Assembly: GCF_014647795.1 (NCBI RefSeq)
Contig: NZ_BMPW01000007.1
Location: forward strand, 1 to 64,000
Direction: 5' to 3'
Length of the DNA stretch: 64,000 bases
From: Actinoplanes campanulatus
GTDB lineage: Bacteria > Actinomycetota > Actinomycetes > Mycobacteriales > Micromonosporaceae
Shown: in pieces, positions 50,715-59,336 of the stretch
How positions within the stretch are numbered: position 1 is the stretch's first letter
Layout of the letters: every line of letters starts with the position of its first letter
Program-made: the position numbers and the translations under genes
The notes under the pieces: generated by a model
Databases searched by the model: none
What the model was told of the DNA's origin: nothing
What the model saw: the letters and a program-made list of their open reading frames with translations, nothing else

Positions 50715-52805
50715 TCAGCTGCCGACCGGGCCGCCGTCCTTACGCCAGGTCACCACGACGCCGGGCTTGGCGAAGTCGCCGTCCGGCCAGACCGAGGCGG
50801 GCTTGTCCACCGACGCGCCGGTGATCTCGCCGGGGTGCTGGACCGCCACGAACACCGAGCGGTCGTCGGAGGTGATGAAGGGGCCGCAGGTCTCGGCGCC
50901 CTTCGGCACGGTGAGGAACTGGCGCAGGTGGCCCCGCTCCCGGCCCTCGACCGGCGTCGCGAAGAGACCGTCGTTGCTGCCCAGCGCGTTGCCGTCGGTC
51001 GAGATCCAGAGGTTGCCGGCGCTGTCGAAGGCGACGTTGTCCGGGCAGGAGATCGGGGAGACCGCCGCCTTGTCGTACCCGCCGAAGTAGGTGTCGGCCG
51101 CGGCCGGGTCACCGCACACGATCGGCAGCTGCCAGGTGAAGGTGGCGCCGGTGTGGTCGCCCCGGTCCTCGGTGATCTCGAAGATGTGGCCGTGCTTGTT
51201 GGCGTTGCGCGGGTTGGCCTCGTCCGCCTTGGCGCTGGTGCCGACACCGCGGTTGGTGTTGTTGGTCATCGCCGCGTAGATCTTGCCGGTCCGCAGGCTC
51301 GGCTGGACGTCCTCGGGGCGGTCCATCTTGGTGGCGCCGACCGCGTCGCCCGCCAGGCGGGTGAAGGTGAGCACGTCGATCGCGGTCATGCCGGGAACGT
51401 ACGACGTGTTGCCGGACACCAGCTTGATCCACTCGCCCCGGCCGTCGAACTTCCCGTCGGTGGGCAGCTTGCCGGTGCCGTCGATCTCGACCGGGTCGCT
51501 GTCGCCGGTGACCTTGGCGACGTAGAGCGTGCCCGACTCCAGCAGGGTCAGGTTGTGCCGGCGGGCCCACGGCGAGTCGCTGTCGATGTACTTCTTGTCC
51601 GAGACGAACTTGTACAGGTAGTCGAACCGCTCGTCGTCACCCATGTACGCGACGACCCGGCCGTTCCTGGCGACGATGACGTTGGCGCCCTCGTGCTTGA
51701 AGCGGCCCATGGCGGTGTGCTTGCGCGGACGGCCCTCGGGGTCGAACGGGTCGACCTCGACGATCCAGCCGAACCGGTTCGCCTCGTTCGGGTGCAGGGC
51801 CAGGTCGAAGCGCTCCTGGGCCCGGTCCCACTTGCGGCTGCTGCTGGGGTAGCGGGCGGTGGTGCTGATGCCGTACCGGTTGAGCTTCGGCTTGACGTCG
51901 GCCGCCACCGCGTCACCGCCGACGAAGTACTGGTTGAAGTTCTCCTCGCCGGAGAGCACGGTGCCCCACGGGGTGACGCCGCCGGCACAGTTGTTCAGCG
52001 TGCCGATGACGATCCGGCCGGACGGGTCGGCGGCGGTCCTGACCGGCGCCGAGCCGGCCACCGGGCCGGTCAGCTCGAACTCGGTCGCGAGCGCCGTGAT
52101 CCGGCGGTTCCAGCGCAGCCGGCGGCTCGTGGCCGGCTTCCACCGGCCGGTGCGGCCGACCCGCTCGATCTCGACCACGGACAGGCCGTGCGCCGCGATG
52201 GCGATCCTGAGTTGCTCGACGGTGAGGGCGTCCATGGTGGTGAAGCCACGGAACATCAGGTCCTCGTTGGTGTACTCGTGGTTCACCACGAGCAGCGCCC
52301 GGTCCCGCTCACCGGGGACCGGGATCACGCCGACGAAGTCGTTGTTGTAGCCGAACTGCTTCGACTGGGCGGCCGCCGTCTGCCTGTCGACGTCGAACGC
52401 CGGCGCGCCGGGCTCCACCGGGTCACCCCAGCGGATCACCACGGACGACTGGTACCCGGCCGGGATGGTCACCTGGTCCAGGGTGTTCGGGGCGACCGTC
52501 TCGAAGGTGAGCCGGCCGGCCCGGCCACCGTGGCGGGCGGTCTCCACCGGGGCGGCCGCGGCAGGGCCGGCGGCGGCGAGCGCCGAGCCGCCGAAGCCGA
52601 GCACCATCGCTCCGACGGCGCCGGCCCGGACCACGCCGCGGCGGCTCATCTCGGCGTTGACGACGTCTCCGAGGTAGGGGTTGGCCGACTCGTTCGGCAC
52701 GGGGTGGTCACACGCGTTGCCGCATCGGTACAGACAGGTCATCGCGTCGCGACTGCCACCGCTGTGTCCCAGCAGCGGAAGCAGGCGGCGGTTGAGGTCC
52801 GGCAT
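50715..52805 (-). CDS. phoX: PhoX-family (DUF839) Tat-exported phosphatase
   Basis: The 696-residue protein has the actinobacterial PhoX opening LLPLLGHSGGSRDAMTCLYRCGNACDHPVPN, which lies ahead of a Tat signal (SRRGVVRAGAVGAMVLGFGG, residues about 54-73). The mature domain is rich in PhoX motifs: NHEYTNEDLMF, GTVLSGEENFNQYF, FGWIVEVDPFDPEGRP and AFDSAGNLWISTDGNALG. PhoX proteins are calcium- and iron-dependent monoesterases acting outside the cell. Start ATG 52805 has GAGGAG upstream. A PHO box about 100 nt before the start indicates control by PhoR-PhoP under phosphate limitation. Confidence 0.92.
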   Translation of the reverse strand: MPDLNRRLLPLLGHSGGSRDAMTCLYRCGNACDHPVPNESANPYLGDVVNAEMSRRGVVRAGAVGAMVLGFGGSALAAAGPAAAAPVETARHGGRAGRLTFETVAPNTLDQVTIPAGYQSSVVIRWGDPVEPGAPAFDVDRQTAAAQSKQFGYNNDFVGVIPVPGERDRALLVVNHEYTNEDLMFRGFTTMDALTVEQLRIAIAAHGLSVVEIERVGRTGRWKPATSRRLRWNRRITALATEFELTGPVAGSAPVRTAADPSGRIVIGTLNNCAGGVTPWGTVLSGEENFNQYFVGGDAVAADVKPKLNRYGISTTARYPSSSRKWDRAQERFDLALHPNEANRFGWIVEVDPFDPEGRPRKHTAMGRFKHEGANVIVARNGRVVAYMGDDERFDYLYKFVSDKKYIDSDSPWARRHNLTLLESGTLYVAKVTGDSDPVEIDGTGKLPTDGKFDGRGEWIKLVSGNTSYVPGMTAIDVLTFTRLAGDAVGATKMDRPEDVQPSLRTGKIYAAMTNNTNRGVGTSAKADEANPRNANKHGHIFEITEDRGDHTGATFTWQLPIVCGDPAAADTYFGGYDKAAVSPISCPDNVAFDSAGNLWISTDGNALGSNDGLFATPVEGRERGHLRQFLTVPKGAETCGPFITSDDRSVFVAVQHPGEITGASVDKPASVWPDGDFAKPGVVVTWRKDGGPVGS

Positions 52806-52903
52806 CGGTTCTGTTCTCCTCGGTCTCACGTCACCGCGCTCGGTGACGGGCTGCCCGGACGCTAAAAGCCCAGGTGTACGGCTACCACCCCGCAGAGGTG
52901 CCA

Positions 52904-52925
52904 CCGAGGTGAACGAGGCATGAAC
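52904..52925 (-). promoter_or_regulatory. PHO box for phoX
   Basis: On the minus strand GTTCATGCCTC is directly followed by GTTCACCTCGG: two 11-bp direct units that fit the streptomycete PHO-box consensus, with 7-bp conserved heads GTTCATG and GTTCACC. It lies 99-120 nt before the phoX ATG and is consistent with PhoP activation. Confidence 0.75.
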
Positions 52926-52974
52926 GTCCTCCGCACGTGACTGCCCGGAGAACCGGGTGGAGCCCAGGCCGCTG

Positions 52975-52986
52975 GTTAACGTTAAC
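52975..52986. promoter_or_regulatory. palindrome GTTAACGTTAAC upstream of the GH51 gene
   Basis: A perfect 12-bp palindrome with central CG, about 50 bp upstream of the putative -35 box. It resembles LacI-type operators with a TTAACGTTAA core found for some actinobacterial glycan-utilisation regulators. Confidence 0.5.
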
Positions 52987-53004
52987 AAGATCGAGGTCCT
53001 GCGG

Positions 53005-53018
53005 TTGCAGCGCTGCAA
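53005..53018. promoter_or_regulatory. palindrome TTGCAGCGCTGCAA upstream of the GH51 gene
   Basis: A perfect 14-bp palindrome with central CG, typical for LacI-family operators, located 19 bp upstream of the -35 box. Confidence 0.55.
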
Positions 53019-53036
53019 ATCCTGGTCGCGAAACAC

Positions 53037-53066
53037 TTGACAGCCCTGTCGATGTTTGCGTACACA
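53037..53066 (+). promoter_or_regulatory. putative promoter of the arabinan operon
   Basis: Consensus TTGACA (53037-53042), an 18-nt spacer and TACACA (53061-53066) predict transcription starting near 53073, about 57 nt before the ATG. It is flanked by palindromes on both sides. Confidence 0.6.
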
Positions 53067-53082
53067 TTGCGGAGCCCCTATA

Positions 53083-53098
53083 TCGGAAACGCTTCCGA
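53083..53098. promoter_or_regulatory. operator TCGGAAACGCTTCCGA downstream of the promoter
   Basis: Arms TCGGAA and TTCCGA match perfectly around ACGC. It would sit about 10-25 nt inside the transcript start and block elongation or initiation when bound by a LacI- or GntR-type repressor. Confidence 0.5.
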
Positions 53099-53129
53099 AA
53101 CCGTTGCGATCCGCACCGGAGGACTCTTC

Positions 53130-55619
53130 ATGCCCCGAATCCCCTATCGTCTCGTGGGCGCGGCCGCCGTACTGGTCTCGCTCCCGCTCGCGGTCGCCCC
53201 GCCGGTCGCCGCCGTGGCGGTCGAACCGGACTACACCATCACGGTCAACCCGGACGCGACCGGAGCCGCGATCCCCAAGTCGATGTACGGCGTCTTCTTC
53301 GAGGACATCAACTACGCCGCCGACGGCGGTCTCTACGCCGAACTGGTCCGCAACCGCTCGTTCGAGTTCAACGGCACCGACGCGTCCGGCTACCACGGAC
53401 TGACCGCGTGGGCGGCCACCGGATCGGCCGTGGTGACCAACGACGACCAGCGGCTCGACGAGCGCAACCGCAACTACCTGCGTGTCACCGGAGAGGCCGG
53501 GTTGACCAACGCCGGCTACAACACCGGCCTCGCGGTCAAGAAGTCCGGCAGATACGACTTTTCGGTCTGGGCCCGTGCGGACGCCACCACCTCGCTGGAG
53601 GTCGGCCTTCACACGGCCGGTGGAACGGCACTGGCCGCGCCGTTGACGCTCTCGGTCGCCGGTGACACGTGGAAGAAGTACACGGGCACCCTGCAGGCGA
53701 CCGCGACCAGCGACGTGGCACGGCTCTCGGTGAAGGCCTCCGGAAGCGCGCGCCTCGACGAGATCTCGCTGTTCCCGCGGGACACCTACAAGGGCCGGGC
53801 GAACGGCCTGCGCAAGGATCTGGCCGAGAAGATCGCGGCGCTCAAGCCGGGCTTCGTCCGCTTCCCGGGCGGCTGCCTCGTCAACACCGGCAGCATGTAC
53901 CAGTACACGGCCGCCAACAACTACCCGCGCGCCCGGTCCTACCAGTGGAAGGACACCGTCGGGCCGGTCGAGACGCGGGCCACCAACAAGAACTTCTGGG
54001 GCTACAACCAGAGCTACGGCCTCGGCTACTACGAGTACTTCCAGTTCTCCGAGGACATCGGCGCCATGCCGCTGCCGGTGCTGCCGGCCCTGGTGACCGG
54101 TTGTGGCCAGAACCGGGCCACCGTGGACGAGGCGCTGCTCCAGCAGTACATCCAGGACACTCTGGACCTGATCGAGTTCGCCAACGGCGCGCCCACCACC
54201 ACGTGGGGCAAGGTGCGCGCCGACATGGGCCACCCGAAGCCGTTCCACCTCACCACGCTCGGCATCGGCAACGAGGAGAACCTGCCCGAGGAGTACTGGG
54301 CGAACTTCCTCAGGTTCGAGTCCGCGATCAAGGCGAAGTACCCGGACATCACGGTGGTCAGCAACTCCGGCCCGGACGACCAGGGTTCGACGTTCGAGAA
54401 CCTGTGGGCCAAGAACCGGGCGCACGGCTCGGACATGGTCGACGAGCACTACTACAACAGCCCGTCGTGGTTCCTGCAGAACAACAGGCGATATGACGCG
54501 TACGACCGGAGCGGCCCCCAGGTCTTCCTGGGCGAATACGCGTCGCTGGACGCCAAGCTGTTCAACTCGCTGGCCGAGGCCGCCTACATGACCGGCCTGG
54601 AGCGCAACGCCGACGTGGTGCGGATGGCCTCCTACGCGCCGCTGCTCGCCAACATCGACAACGTGCAGTGGAAGCCGGACATGATCTGGTTCGACAACGA
54701 CGAGTCGTGGGGCTCCACCAGCTACCAGGTGCAGAAGCTCTTCATGAACAACGTCGGCGACCGGGTCGTGCCGACCACCACCACCGGCAACGTGCTCCAG
54801 CCGAAGCCGATCACCGGCGGGGTCGGGCTCTCCACCTGGCGGACCGCCGCGACCTACGACGACGTCAAGGTCACCAGCCCGGACGGCACCGTGCTGTTCA
54901 GCGACGACTTCAACGACGGCAACGCGGACGGCTGGACCTCGGTGACCAACCGCGGCGCCTGGGCGGTGACCAACGGCGCCTACACCCAGACGACCACGGA
55001 CACCGAGGACACCATGGTCAAGGGCGCGACGATCAGCGCGACCGACTACGACTACACGCTGAAGGCCACCAAGACGGCCGGTGCGGAGGGCTTCCTGGTC
55101 GCGTTCGGCATCCAGGAGACCGGCCAGTTCTACTGGTGGAACCTGGGCGGCTGGAACAACACCCAGGGCGCCATCGAGAAGGGGATCACCTCCGCCAAGG
55201 AGCAGATCCTCACCAAGCCCAACAGCGTGACCACGGGCAAGACCTACGACCTGAAGATTTCGGTACGGGGTACGAAGGTCACCCTGTTCCTGGACGGCGT
55301 GGAGTGGGGCTCGTTCGACGACAACGCCGTCACCGAGCCGTTCGCCCAGGTCGTCACGGAGGACACGAGGACCGGCGAGCTGATCGTCAAGGTCGTCAAC
55401 GCGCAGGACACCCCGGCCGTCACGAAGATCGACCTGGGTGGGCGCAAGGTGGCCCGCACCGCGAAGCAGACCGTGATCACCGGTGACCCGGGCGAGCAGA
55501 ACACCCGCTCGGCCGAGCCGATCCTGCCGGTCACCAGCACCGTCAGCGGGATCGCCGCCACGTTCACCCGCGAGTTCCCGGCGAACTCGGTCACCTTCCT
55601 CCGGATCAAGACCCGATAA
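53130..55619 (+). CDS. secreted GH51 alpha-L-arabinofuranosidase
   Basis: The 829-residue enzyme has a signal peptide (hydrophobic residues 9-28, cleavage near AVA), then an N-terminal GH51 sub-domain (MYGVFFEDINYAADGGLYAELVRNRSFEF, about 52-80). A CBM4/9-like beta insert (about 85-215) follows, then the catalytic barrel with acid/base Glu about 382 in GIGNEEN and nucleophile Glu about 469 in FLGEYAS, and a C-terminal LamG/DUF1080-like domain (DDFNDGNADGWTSV ... FGIQETGQFYWWNLGGWNN). It removes arabinose side chains from arabinan or arabinoxylan. ATG 53130 has GGAGGA upstream. First gene of an operon with the GH43 gene (10 bp apart). Confidence 0.93.
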   Translation: MPRIPYRLVGAAAVLVSLPLAVAPPVAAVAVEPDYTITVNPDATGAAIPKSMYGVFFEDINYAADGGLYAELVRNRSFEFNGTDASGYHGLTAWAATGSAVVTNDDQRLDERNRNYLRVTGEAGLTNAGYNTGLAVKKSGRYDFSVWARADATTSLEVGLHTAGGTALAAPLTLSVAGDTWKKYTGTLQATATSDVARLSVKASGSARLDEISLFPRDTYKGRANGLRKDLAEKIAALKPGFVRFPGGCLVNTGSMYQYTAANNYPRARSYQWKDTVGPVETRATNKNFWGYNQSYGLGYYEYFQFSEDIGAMPLPVLPALVTGCGQNRATVDEALLQQYIQDTLDLIEFANGAPTTTWGKVRADMGHPKPFHLTTLGIGNEENLPEEYWANFLRFESAIKAKYPDITVVSNSGPDDQGSTFENLWAKNRAHGSDMVDEHYYNSPSWFLQNNRRYDAYDRSGPQVFLGEYASLDAKLFNSLAEAAYMTGLERNADVVRMASYAPLLANIDNVQWKPDMIWFDNDESWGSTSYQVQKLFMNNVGDRVVPTTTTGNVLQPKPITGGVGLSTWRTAATYDDVKVTSPDGTVLFSDDFNDGNADGWTSVTNRGAWAVTNGAYTQTTTDTEDTMVKGATISATDYDYTLKATKTAGAEGFLVAFGIQETGQFYWWNLGGWNNTQGAIEKGITSAKEQILTKPNSVTTGKTYDLKISVRGTKVTLFLDGVEWGSFDDNAVTEPFAQVVTEDTRTGELIVKVVNAQDTPAVTKIDLGGRKVARTAKQTVITGDPGEQNTRSAEPILPVTSTVSGIAATFTREFPANSVTFLRIKTR

Positions 55620-55629
55620 GGACGTGGAC

Positions 55630-57051
55630 ATGACGTTCGCACTGCATCGCCGTACGCTGCTCCGGGGTTCTCTCGGGGTGGCCGGCGCCGGAGCTCTCGG
55701 CGCGCTCGCCGCGAGCGGCGCGGAAGGCGCCCCGCAGCCGGGCCCGCTGCCCGATGACGCCGCCATCTACGGAGTGCCCACCATCGACCCGCTGATCAGC
55801 CGGCGCGCCGACCCCTGGATCACCAAGCCGGTCGGCGGCATGTACTACTTCACCGGCTCGGTGCCGGAGTACGACCGCCTGGTCGTGCGCGGCGCCACCA
55901 CCATCGCGGGCCTCGCCGGGGCCGAGGAGACCGTCATCTGGCGCCGCCCCACCAGCGGCACCATGGGCGGCCACATCTGGGCGCCGGAGCTGCACCGGAT
56001 CGGCGGGAAGTGGTACATCTACTTCGCCGCCGGCGACGCCGGGAACGTGTTCCGGATCCGGACGTACGTGATGGAGTCCGCGCTCGACGACCCGCGCGAC
56101 CCGGCCGGCTGGACCCTCAAGGGCCAGTTGGTCACCGAGTGGGACGGTTTCACCCTGGACGCCACCAGCTTCACCCACCGCGGGCGGCAGTACCTGGTGT
56201 GGGCCCAGAGCGAGCCGGAGATCGCGGTCAACACGAGCCTCTACATCGCCGAGATGGCGAACCCGTGGACGTTCAGAACCAAGCCGACCCGGATCACCAC
56301 GCCCACGAAGAGCTGGGAGATCATCGGCTACCGGGTGAACGAGGGCCCGGCCGTGCTGATCCGCAACGGGAAGGTCTTCATCACCTTCTCGGCCAGCGCG
56401 ACCGACGCCAACTACTGCATGGGCCTGCTCTCCGCCTCCGCCAACGATGATCTCCTGAAACGGGAGAGCTGGACCAAGCACCCGGACCCGATCTTCGTCT
56501 CCAACGACGAGACCTCCCGCTTCGGCCCCGGGCACAACTCGTTCACGGTGGCCGAGGACGGGGAGACCGACGTGCTGGTCTACCACGCCCGCGACTACAA
56601 GCAGATCGTCGGCGACCCGCTGAACGACCCCAACCGCCACACCCGGGTGCAGAAGCTCTACTGGCACGAGGACGGGACGCCGCTGTTCGGCATCCCGGTC
56701 GGGTCGGGCGGGCCGATCGTGCGCCTGTCGCCGTCCGACGCGCCGCGCTCGTTCGTCAAGCACGAGGGCGAGGTGATCCGGGCCGCGCACGCGCCGCGCG
56801 AGCTGGAGCTGACCCAGTTCCGGTTCGTGGCCGGGACGGACGGCGCCGAGACGATCCAGTCGGTCGACCAGCCCACGAGGTTCCTCGTGGTCAGCGGCAC
56901 GACCGTCGGGCTGGGCGCCACCGGCACCCCGGTCACCCGGATCGCGGCCAAGGGTGGCGTCACCATCCGGGTCGCGCCCGGCCGGTACCTGCGGCACCAG
57001 GGCGGGCAGATCACGGTCGCCGCGAAGGCGACGGTCTTCAAGCTCAGCTAG
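55630..57051 (+). CDS. Tat-exported GH43 exo-alpha-1,5-L-arabinanase / arabinofuranosidase
   Basis: The 473-residue protein begins with a Tat signal (RRTLLRGSLGVAGAGALGALAASGAEG). The five-bladed GH43 domain includes NPLI-type ISRRADPWITKPVGGMYYFTGSVPEYD with catalytic Asp, GHIWAPELHRIGGKWYIYF, and the acid Glu in NEGPAVLIRNGKVFITFSAS. The C-terminal 75 residues resemble part of an AbfB-type beta-trefoil (LTQFRFV ... RYLRHQG), probably only one or two repeats. Closest known kind is the GH43_26 exo-1,5-arabinofuranosidase of Streptomyces. It trims arabinan ends after GH51 action. ATG 55630; the earlier frame overlaps the upstream gene and is rejected. Confidence 0.9.
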   Translation: MTFALHRRTLLRGSLGVAGAGALGALAASGAEGAPQPGPLPDDAAIYGVPTIDPLISRRADPWITKPVGGMYYFTGSVPEYDRLVVRGATTIAGLAGAEETVIWRRPTSGTMGGHIWAPELHRIGGKWYIYFAAGDAGNVFRIRTYVMESALDDPRDPAGWTLKGQLVTEWDGFTLDATSFTHRGRQYLVWAQSEPEIAVNTSLYIAEMANPWTFRTKPTRITTPTKSWEIIGYRVNEGPAVLIRNGKVFITFSASATDANYCMGLLSASANDDLLKRESWTKHPDPIFVSNDETSRFGPGHNSFTVAEDGETDVLVYHARDYKQIVGDPLNDPNRHTRVQKLYWHEDGTPLFGIPVGSGGPIVRLSPSDAPRSFVKHEGEVIRAAHAPRELELTQFRFVAGTDGAETIQSVDQPTRFLVVSGTTVGLGATGTPVTRIAAKGGVTIRVAPGRYLRHQGGQITVAAKATVFKLS

Positions 57052-57056
57052 TCCCT

Positions 57057-57088
57057 GATCACGGAGGGGGTCCGCCCCCTCCGTGATC
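57057..57088 (+). terminator. hairpin terminator of the arabinan operon
   Basis: Perfect 14-bp stem GATCACGGAGGGGG (57057-57070) with CCCCCTCCGTGATC (57075-57088), loop TCCG, starting 6 nt after the GH43 stop. Confidence 0.85.
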
Positions 57089-57122
57089 TATGGCTCAAAA
57101 CAGGACTTTGAGATACCTCTTT

Positions 57123-57128
57123 TAGTAC
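57123..57128 (+). promoter_or_regulatory. possible -10 box of nsrR (leaderless)
   Basis: TAGTAC lies 10 nt before the GTG at 57138, the spacing for a leaderless transcript, and there is no ribosome site upstream. The preceding AT-rich run (57093-57122) is the likely NsrR self-regulatory site, but I could not fix its symmetry. Confidence 0.35.
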
Positions 57129-57137
57129 GGTCGGCAC

Positions 57138-57575
57138 GTGCGACTGAACCGCTCCACCGACATCGGCCTCCGCGTCCTGATGCTCGCCGCCGCACGGCCG
57201 GACGACCTGCTCACCATCGACGTGCTGGCCGACTCGGTGGCGGTTCCCCGCAACCACCTCGCCAAAGTGGTCCAGCGGTTGCAGCACCTCGGCCTGCTCG
57301 ACACCGTGCGCGGCCGCAACGGCGGCGTCCGGCTGGCGACCGGCGCCGCGGGCGCGTCCATCGGCGGCCTGGTCCGCGAGCTCGAGGGCGACACCGAGGT
57401 GGTCGACTGCGGCGGGGAGACACCGTGCCCGCTCAACGCCGGCTGCCGGCTGCGGGGCGCGCTGCGAGTCGCACAGGAGGCGTTCTACGCCTCGCTCGAC
57501 CCCATCACGATCGGCGACCTGGCCGCTCCCCCGGTCCGGCAGGTGCTCCTGACCCTCGGCCGATCTCCCCAGTGA
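57138..57575 (+). CDS. nsrR: NsrR, Rrf2-family nitric-oxide-sensing repressor
   Basis: The 145-residue Rrf2 protein has a winged helix (TDIGLRVLMLAAARPDDLLTIDVLADSVAVPRNHLAKVVQRL, residues about 6-47) and the Fe-S ligands in CGGETPCPLNAGC (three Cys spaced by five, five residues). This Cys pattern is that of NsrR, which carries a [4Fe-4S] cluster destroyed by NO. GTG 57138. It is followed by hmp after 14 bp, so it probably represses the pair and autoregulates. Confidence 0.9.
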   Translation: MRLNRSTDIGLRVLMLAAARPDDLLTIDVLADSVAVPRNHLAKVVQRLQHLGLLDTVRGRNGGVRLATGAAGASIGGLVRELEGDTEVVDCGGETPCPLNAGCRLRGALRVAQEAFYASLDPITIGDLAAPPVRQVLLTLGRSPQ

Positions 57576-57589
57576 AGAGGAGACCCCTC

Positions 57590-58795
57590 ATGCTGTCCGC
57601 ATCCAGCGCCCCGATCGTCGAGGCGACGCTCCCGGTCGTCGGCGAGAATCTCGAGGCCATCACCACCGTCTTCTACGAGACGATGATCGGGGAGAACCCG
57701 GAGCTGCTGAACCTGTTCAGCCGCAGCGCGCAGGCCACCGGCGAGCAGCGCAGCGCGCTCTCCGGGGCGGTCGCGGCGTACGCCGCGCACCTCATCGGCG
57801 CCGGACCGTCCGGCGTGGCGTTCGAGCACGTGGTGGACCGGATCGCGCACCGGCACTGCGCCCTCGGCATCCGCCCCGAGCAGTACACGATGGTCGGCCG
57901 CTACCTGCTGCGCGCCGTCGGCACGGTGCTCGGCGACGCCGTCACGCCGGAGATCGCCGCCGCGTGGGACGAGGTGTACTGGCTGTTCGCGGCGCAGCTG
58001 ATCGGCCGGGAGGCGCGTCTCTACGCCGAGGCCGGGGTCGAGGGCGCCGACCCGTGGCGCTCCTACGCGGTCGCCAACAAGATCGAGGAGGCGCACGACA
58101 CGGTCTCGCTCGTGCTGGTCCCGGCCGACCTGCGGGCCGCCCCCGGCTATCACCCCGGCCAGTACGTGACGGTCGCCGTCGACCTGCCCGGCGCCGGCCG
58201 TCAGCTGCGGCAGTACTCGCTGTCCCAGGCGCCGACCGGCGGCACCCTGCGGATCACCGTCCGGCGGGTCCGCGGCCGCGGCGGCGCCCCGGACGGCGTG
58301 GTCTCCGCGTTCCTGCACGACCAGGTCGGCACCGGCGACCGGCTGCGGATCAGCCAGCCGTACGGCGACCTCGTCCTGCGCCCCGGTGACGCCCCGTTGC
58401 TGCTGGTCAGCGCCGGGGTCGGGATCACCCCGATGGCGGCGATCCTGGAGCAGACGGCACGGACCCAGCCGACCCGCGAGGTGACCGTCGTCCACGCCGA
58501 CCGGGACCCGGGCCGCCACCCGCTGCGCGGCGACATGCTCAGCAGCGGCGCCCGGCTCCGCTCGTTCCGCGAGGTCGTCTGGTACGAGCAGGGCGGCCCC
58601 ACCGGCGCGCACACCGGCCTGATCGACACCGATCAGGTCCCGGTGCACCCGGACGCCGAGGTGTACCTGTGCGGCCCGGCGCCGTTCATGCAGACCGTCC
58701 GGGCCGGCCTGCACCGGCGGGGCATCCCCGACGAGCGGATCCGGTACGAGGTGTTCGGCTCCGAGCAGTGGCGCCCCGCCCCGGTCGCCGCCTGA
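57590..58795 (+). CDS. hmp: flavohaemoprotein / nitric oxide dioxygenase
   Basis: The 401-residue protein has a globin domain (residues 1-140; proximal His in VDRIAHRHCALGI, Tyr and Phe near FYETMIGENPELLNLF), an FAD domain (YHPGQYVTVAVDL and RQLRQYSLSQAP) and an NAD domain (LLLVSAGVGITPMAAIL, VYLCGPAPFMQTV). It converts NO and oxygen to nitrate using NAD(P)H. ATG 57590 has AAGAGGAG ahead. In an operon with nsrR, the classical stress circuit. Confidence 0.95.
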   Translation: MLSASSAPIVEATLPVVGENLEAITTVFYETMIGENPELLNLFSRSAQATGEQRSALSGAVAAYAAHLIGAGPSGVAFEHVVDRIAHRHCALGIRPEQYTMVGRYLLRAVGTVLGDAVTPEIAAAWDEVYWLFAAQLIGREARLYAEAGVEGADPWRSYAVANKIEEAHDTVSLVLVPADLRAAPGYHPGQYVTVAVDLPGAGRQLRQYSLSQAPTGGTLRITVRRVRGRGGAPDGVVSAFLHDQVGTGDRLRISQPYGDLVLRPGDAPLLLVSAGVGITPMAAILEQTARTQPTREVTVVHADRDPGRHPLRGDMLSSGARLRSFREVVWYEQGGPTGAHTGLIDTDQVPVHPDAEVYLCGPAPFMQTVRAGLHRRGIPDERIRYEVFGSEQWRPAPVAA

Positions 58796-58802
58796 CAAGC
58801 CT

Positions 58803-58862
58803 TGAGCCGATCTTGGACGATCGACCACCGCGTCAGGTGGGCCACCGTCCAAGGTCGGCTCA
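58803..58862 (+). terminator. long hairpin terminator after hmp
   Basis: Near-perfect 16-bp stem (15 of 16 pairs) TGAGCCGATCTTGGAC (58803-58818) with GTCCAAGGTCGGCTCA (58847-58862). An inner stem CCACC/GGTGG (58825-58829 and 58836-58840) sits in its loop. Confidence 0.75.
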
Positions 58863-58946
58863 GTTCTTGAACGGCGTAATGAACTCGTTCCCGCTCGCGG
58901 GTGTGTACCAGGACGACCGGTACATGTCCCGACGGGGAGGGAAGCC

Positions 58947-59336
58947 ATGCCACAGGACCCGGAGGAGCTGCTCGCCGACTGGCAGTGGCGCGTCCAGCGG
59001 CAGACCGAGACCACCCAGGAACTGAGCCGGCGGATGCAACAGGTCACCGCCTCGGCCGAGTCCCGCGACGGCGACGTCGCCGTGACCGTCGACCACGCCG
59101 GCGGGCTGAGCGGCCTGACGTTGACCGACGAGGCGATGCGACTCGCCCCGGACGACCTGGCGCGGCTCATCATGGCGACCAGCCGGCGGGCCCAGTCCCG
59201 GCTCTCCGACGAGATGGCCGACCTGGTCAAGGGCATGTTCGGTGCCGACTCGGCCACCACGTCGTTCGTCGCCGGCACCTACGCCGACCGGTTCCCGGCC
59301 CAGCCCTCCGACGGCCACGAGGGGCGTGGTCGGTGA
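58947..59336 (+). CDS. YbaB/EbfC-family protein of a type VII-secretion-like cassette
   Basis: A 129-residue YbaB/EbfC-fold protein: an N-terminal helix (DWQWRVQRQTETTQELSRRMQQV), the beta segment DGDVAVTVDHAGGLSGLTLTDEAMRLAPDDLARLIMATSRRAQSRLSDEM and a flexible acidic tail. Dedicated YbaB genes located next to EspC/WXG100 genes are common in actinobacterial type VII-like loci, unlike the recR-linked YbaB. GGGGAGGG ribosome site upstream. The TGATG overlap couples it to the next gene. Confidence 0.85.
   Translation: MPQDPEELLADWQWRVQRQTETTQELSRRMQQVTASAESRDGDVAVTVDHAGGLSGLTLTDEAMRLAPDDLARLIMATSRRAQSRLSDEMADLVKGMFGADSATTSFVAGTYADRFPAQPSDGHEGRGR

Larger units (their letters stand above)
52806..53129. 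promoter_or_regulatory. divergent control region between phoX and the arabinan operon
   Basis: The 324-bp gap holds a PHO box toward phoX (52904-52925), three palindromes and a promoter toward the GH51 gene; each is listed separately. Nothing coding is seen inside it. Confidence 0.8.

Noticed and set aside
52806-55766. Extension of the phoX frame to 55766 on the minus strand
   Set aside because: The added 987 codons lie antisense to the GH51 gene and have no domain. ATG 52805 gives the family N-terminus with a good ribosome site.
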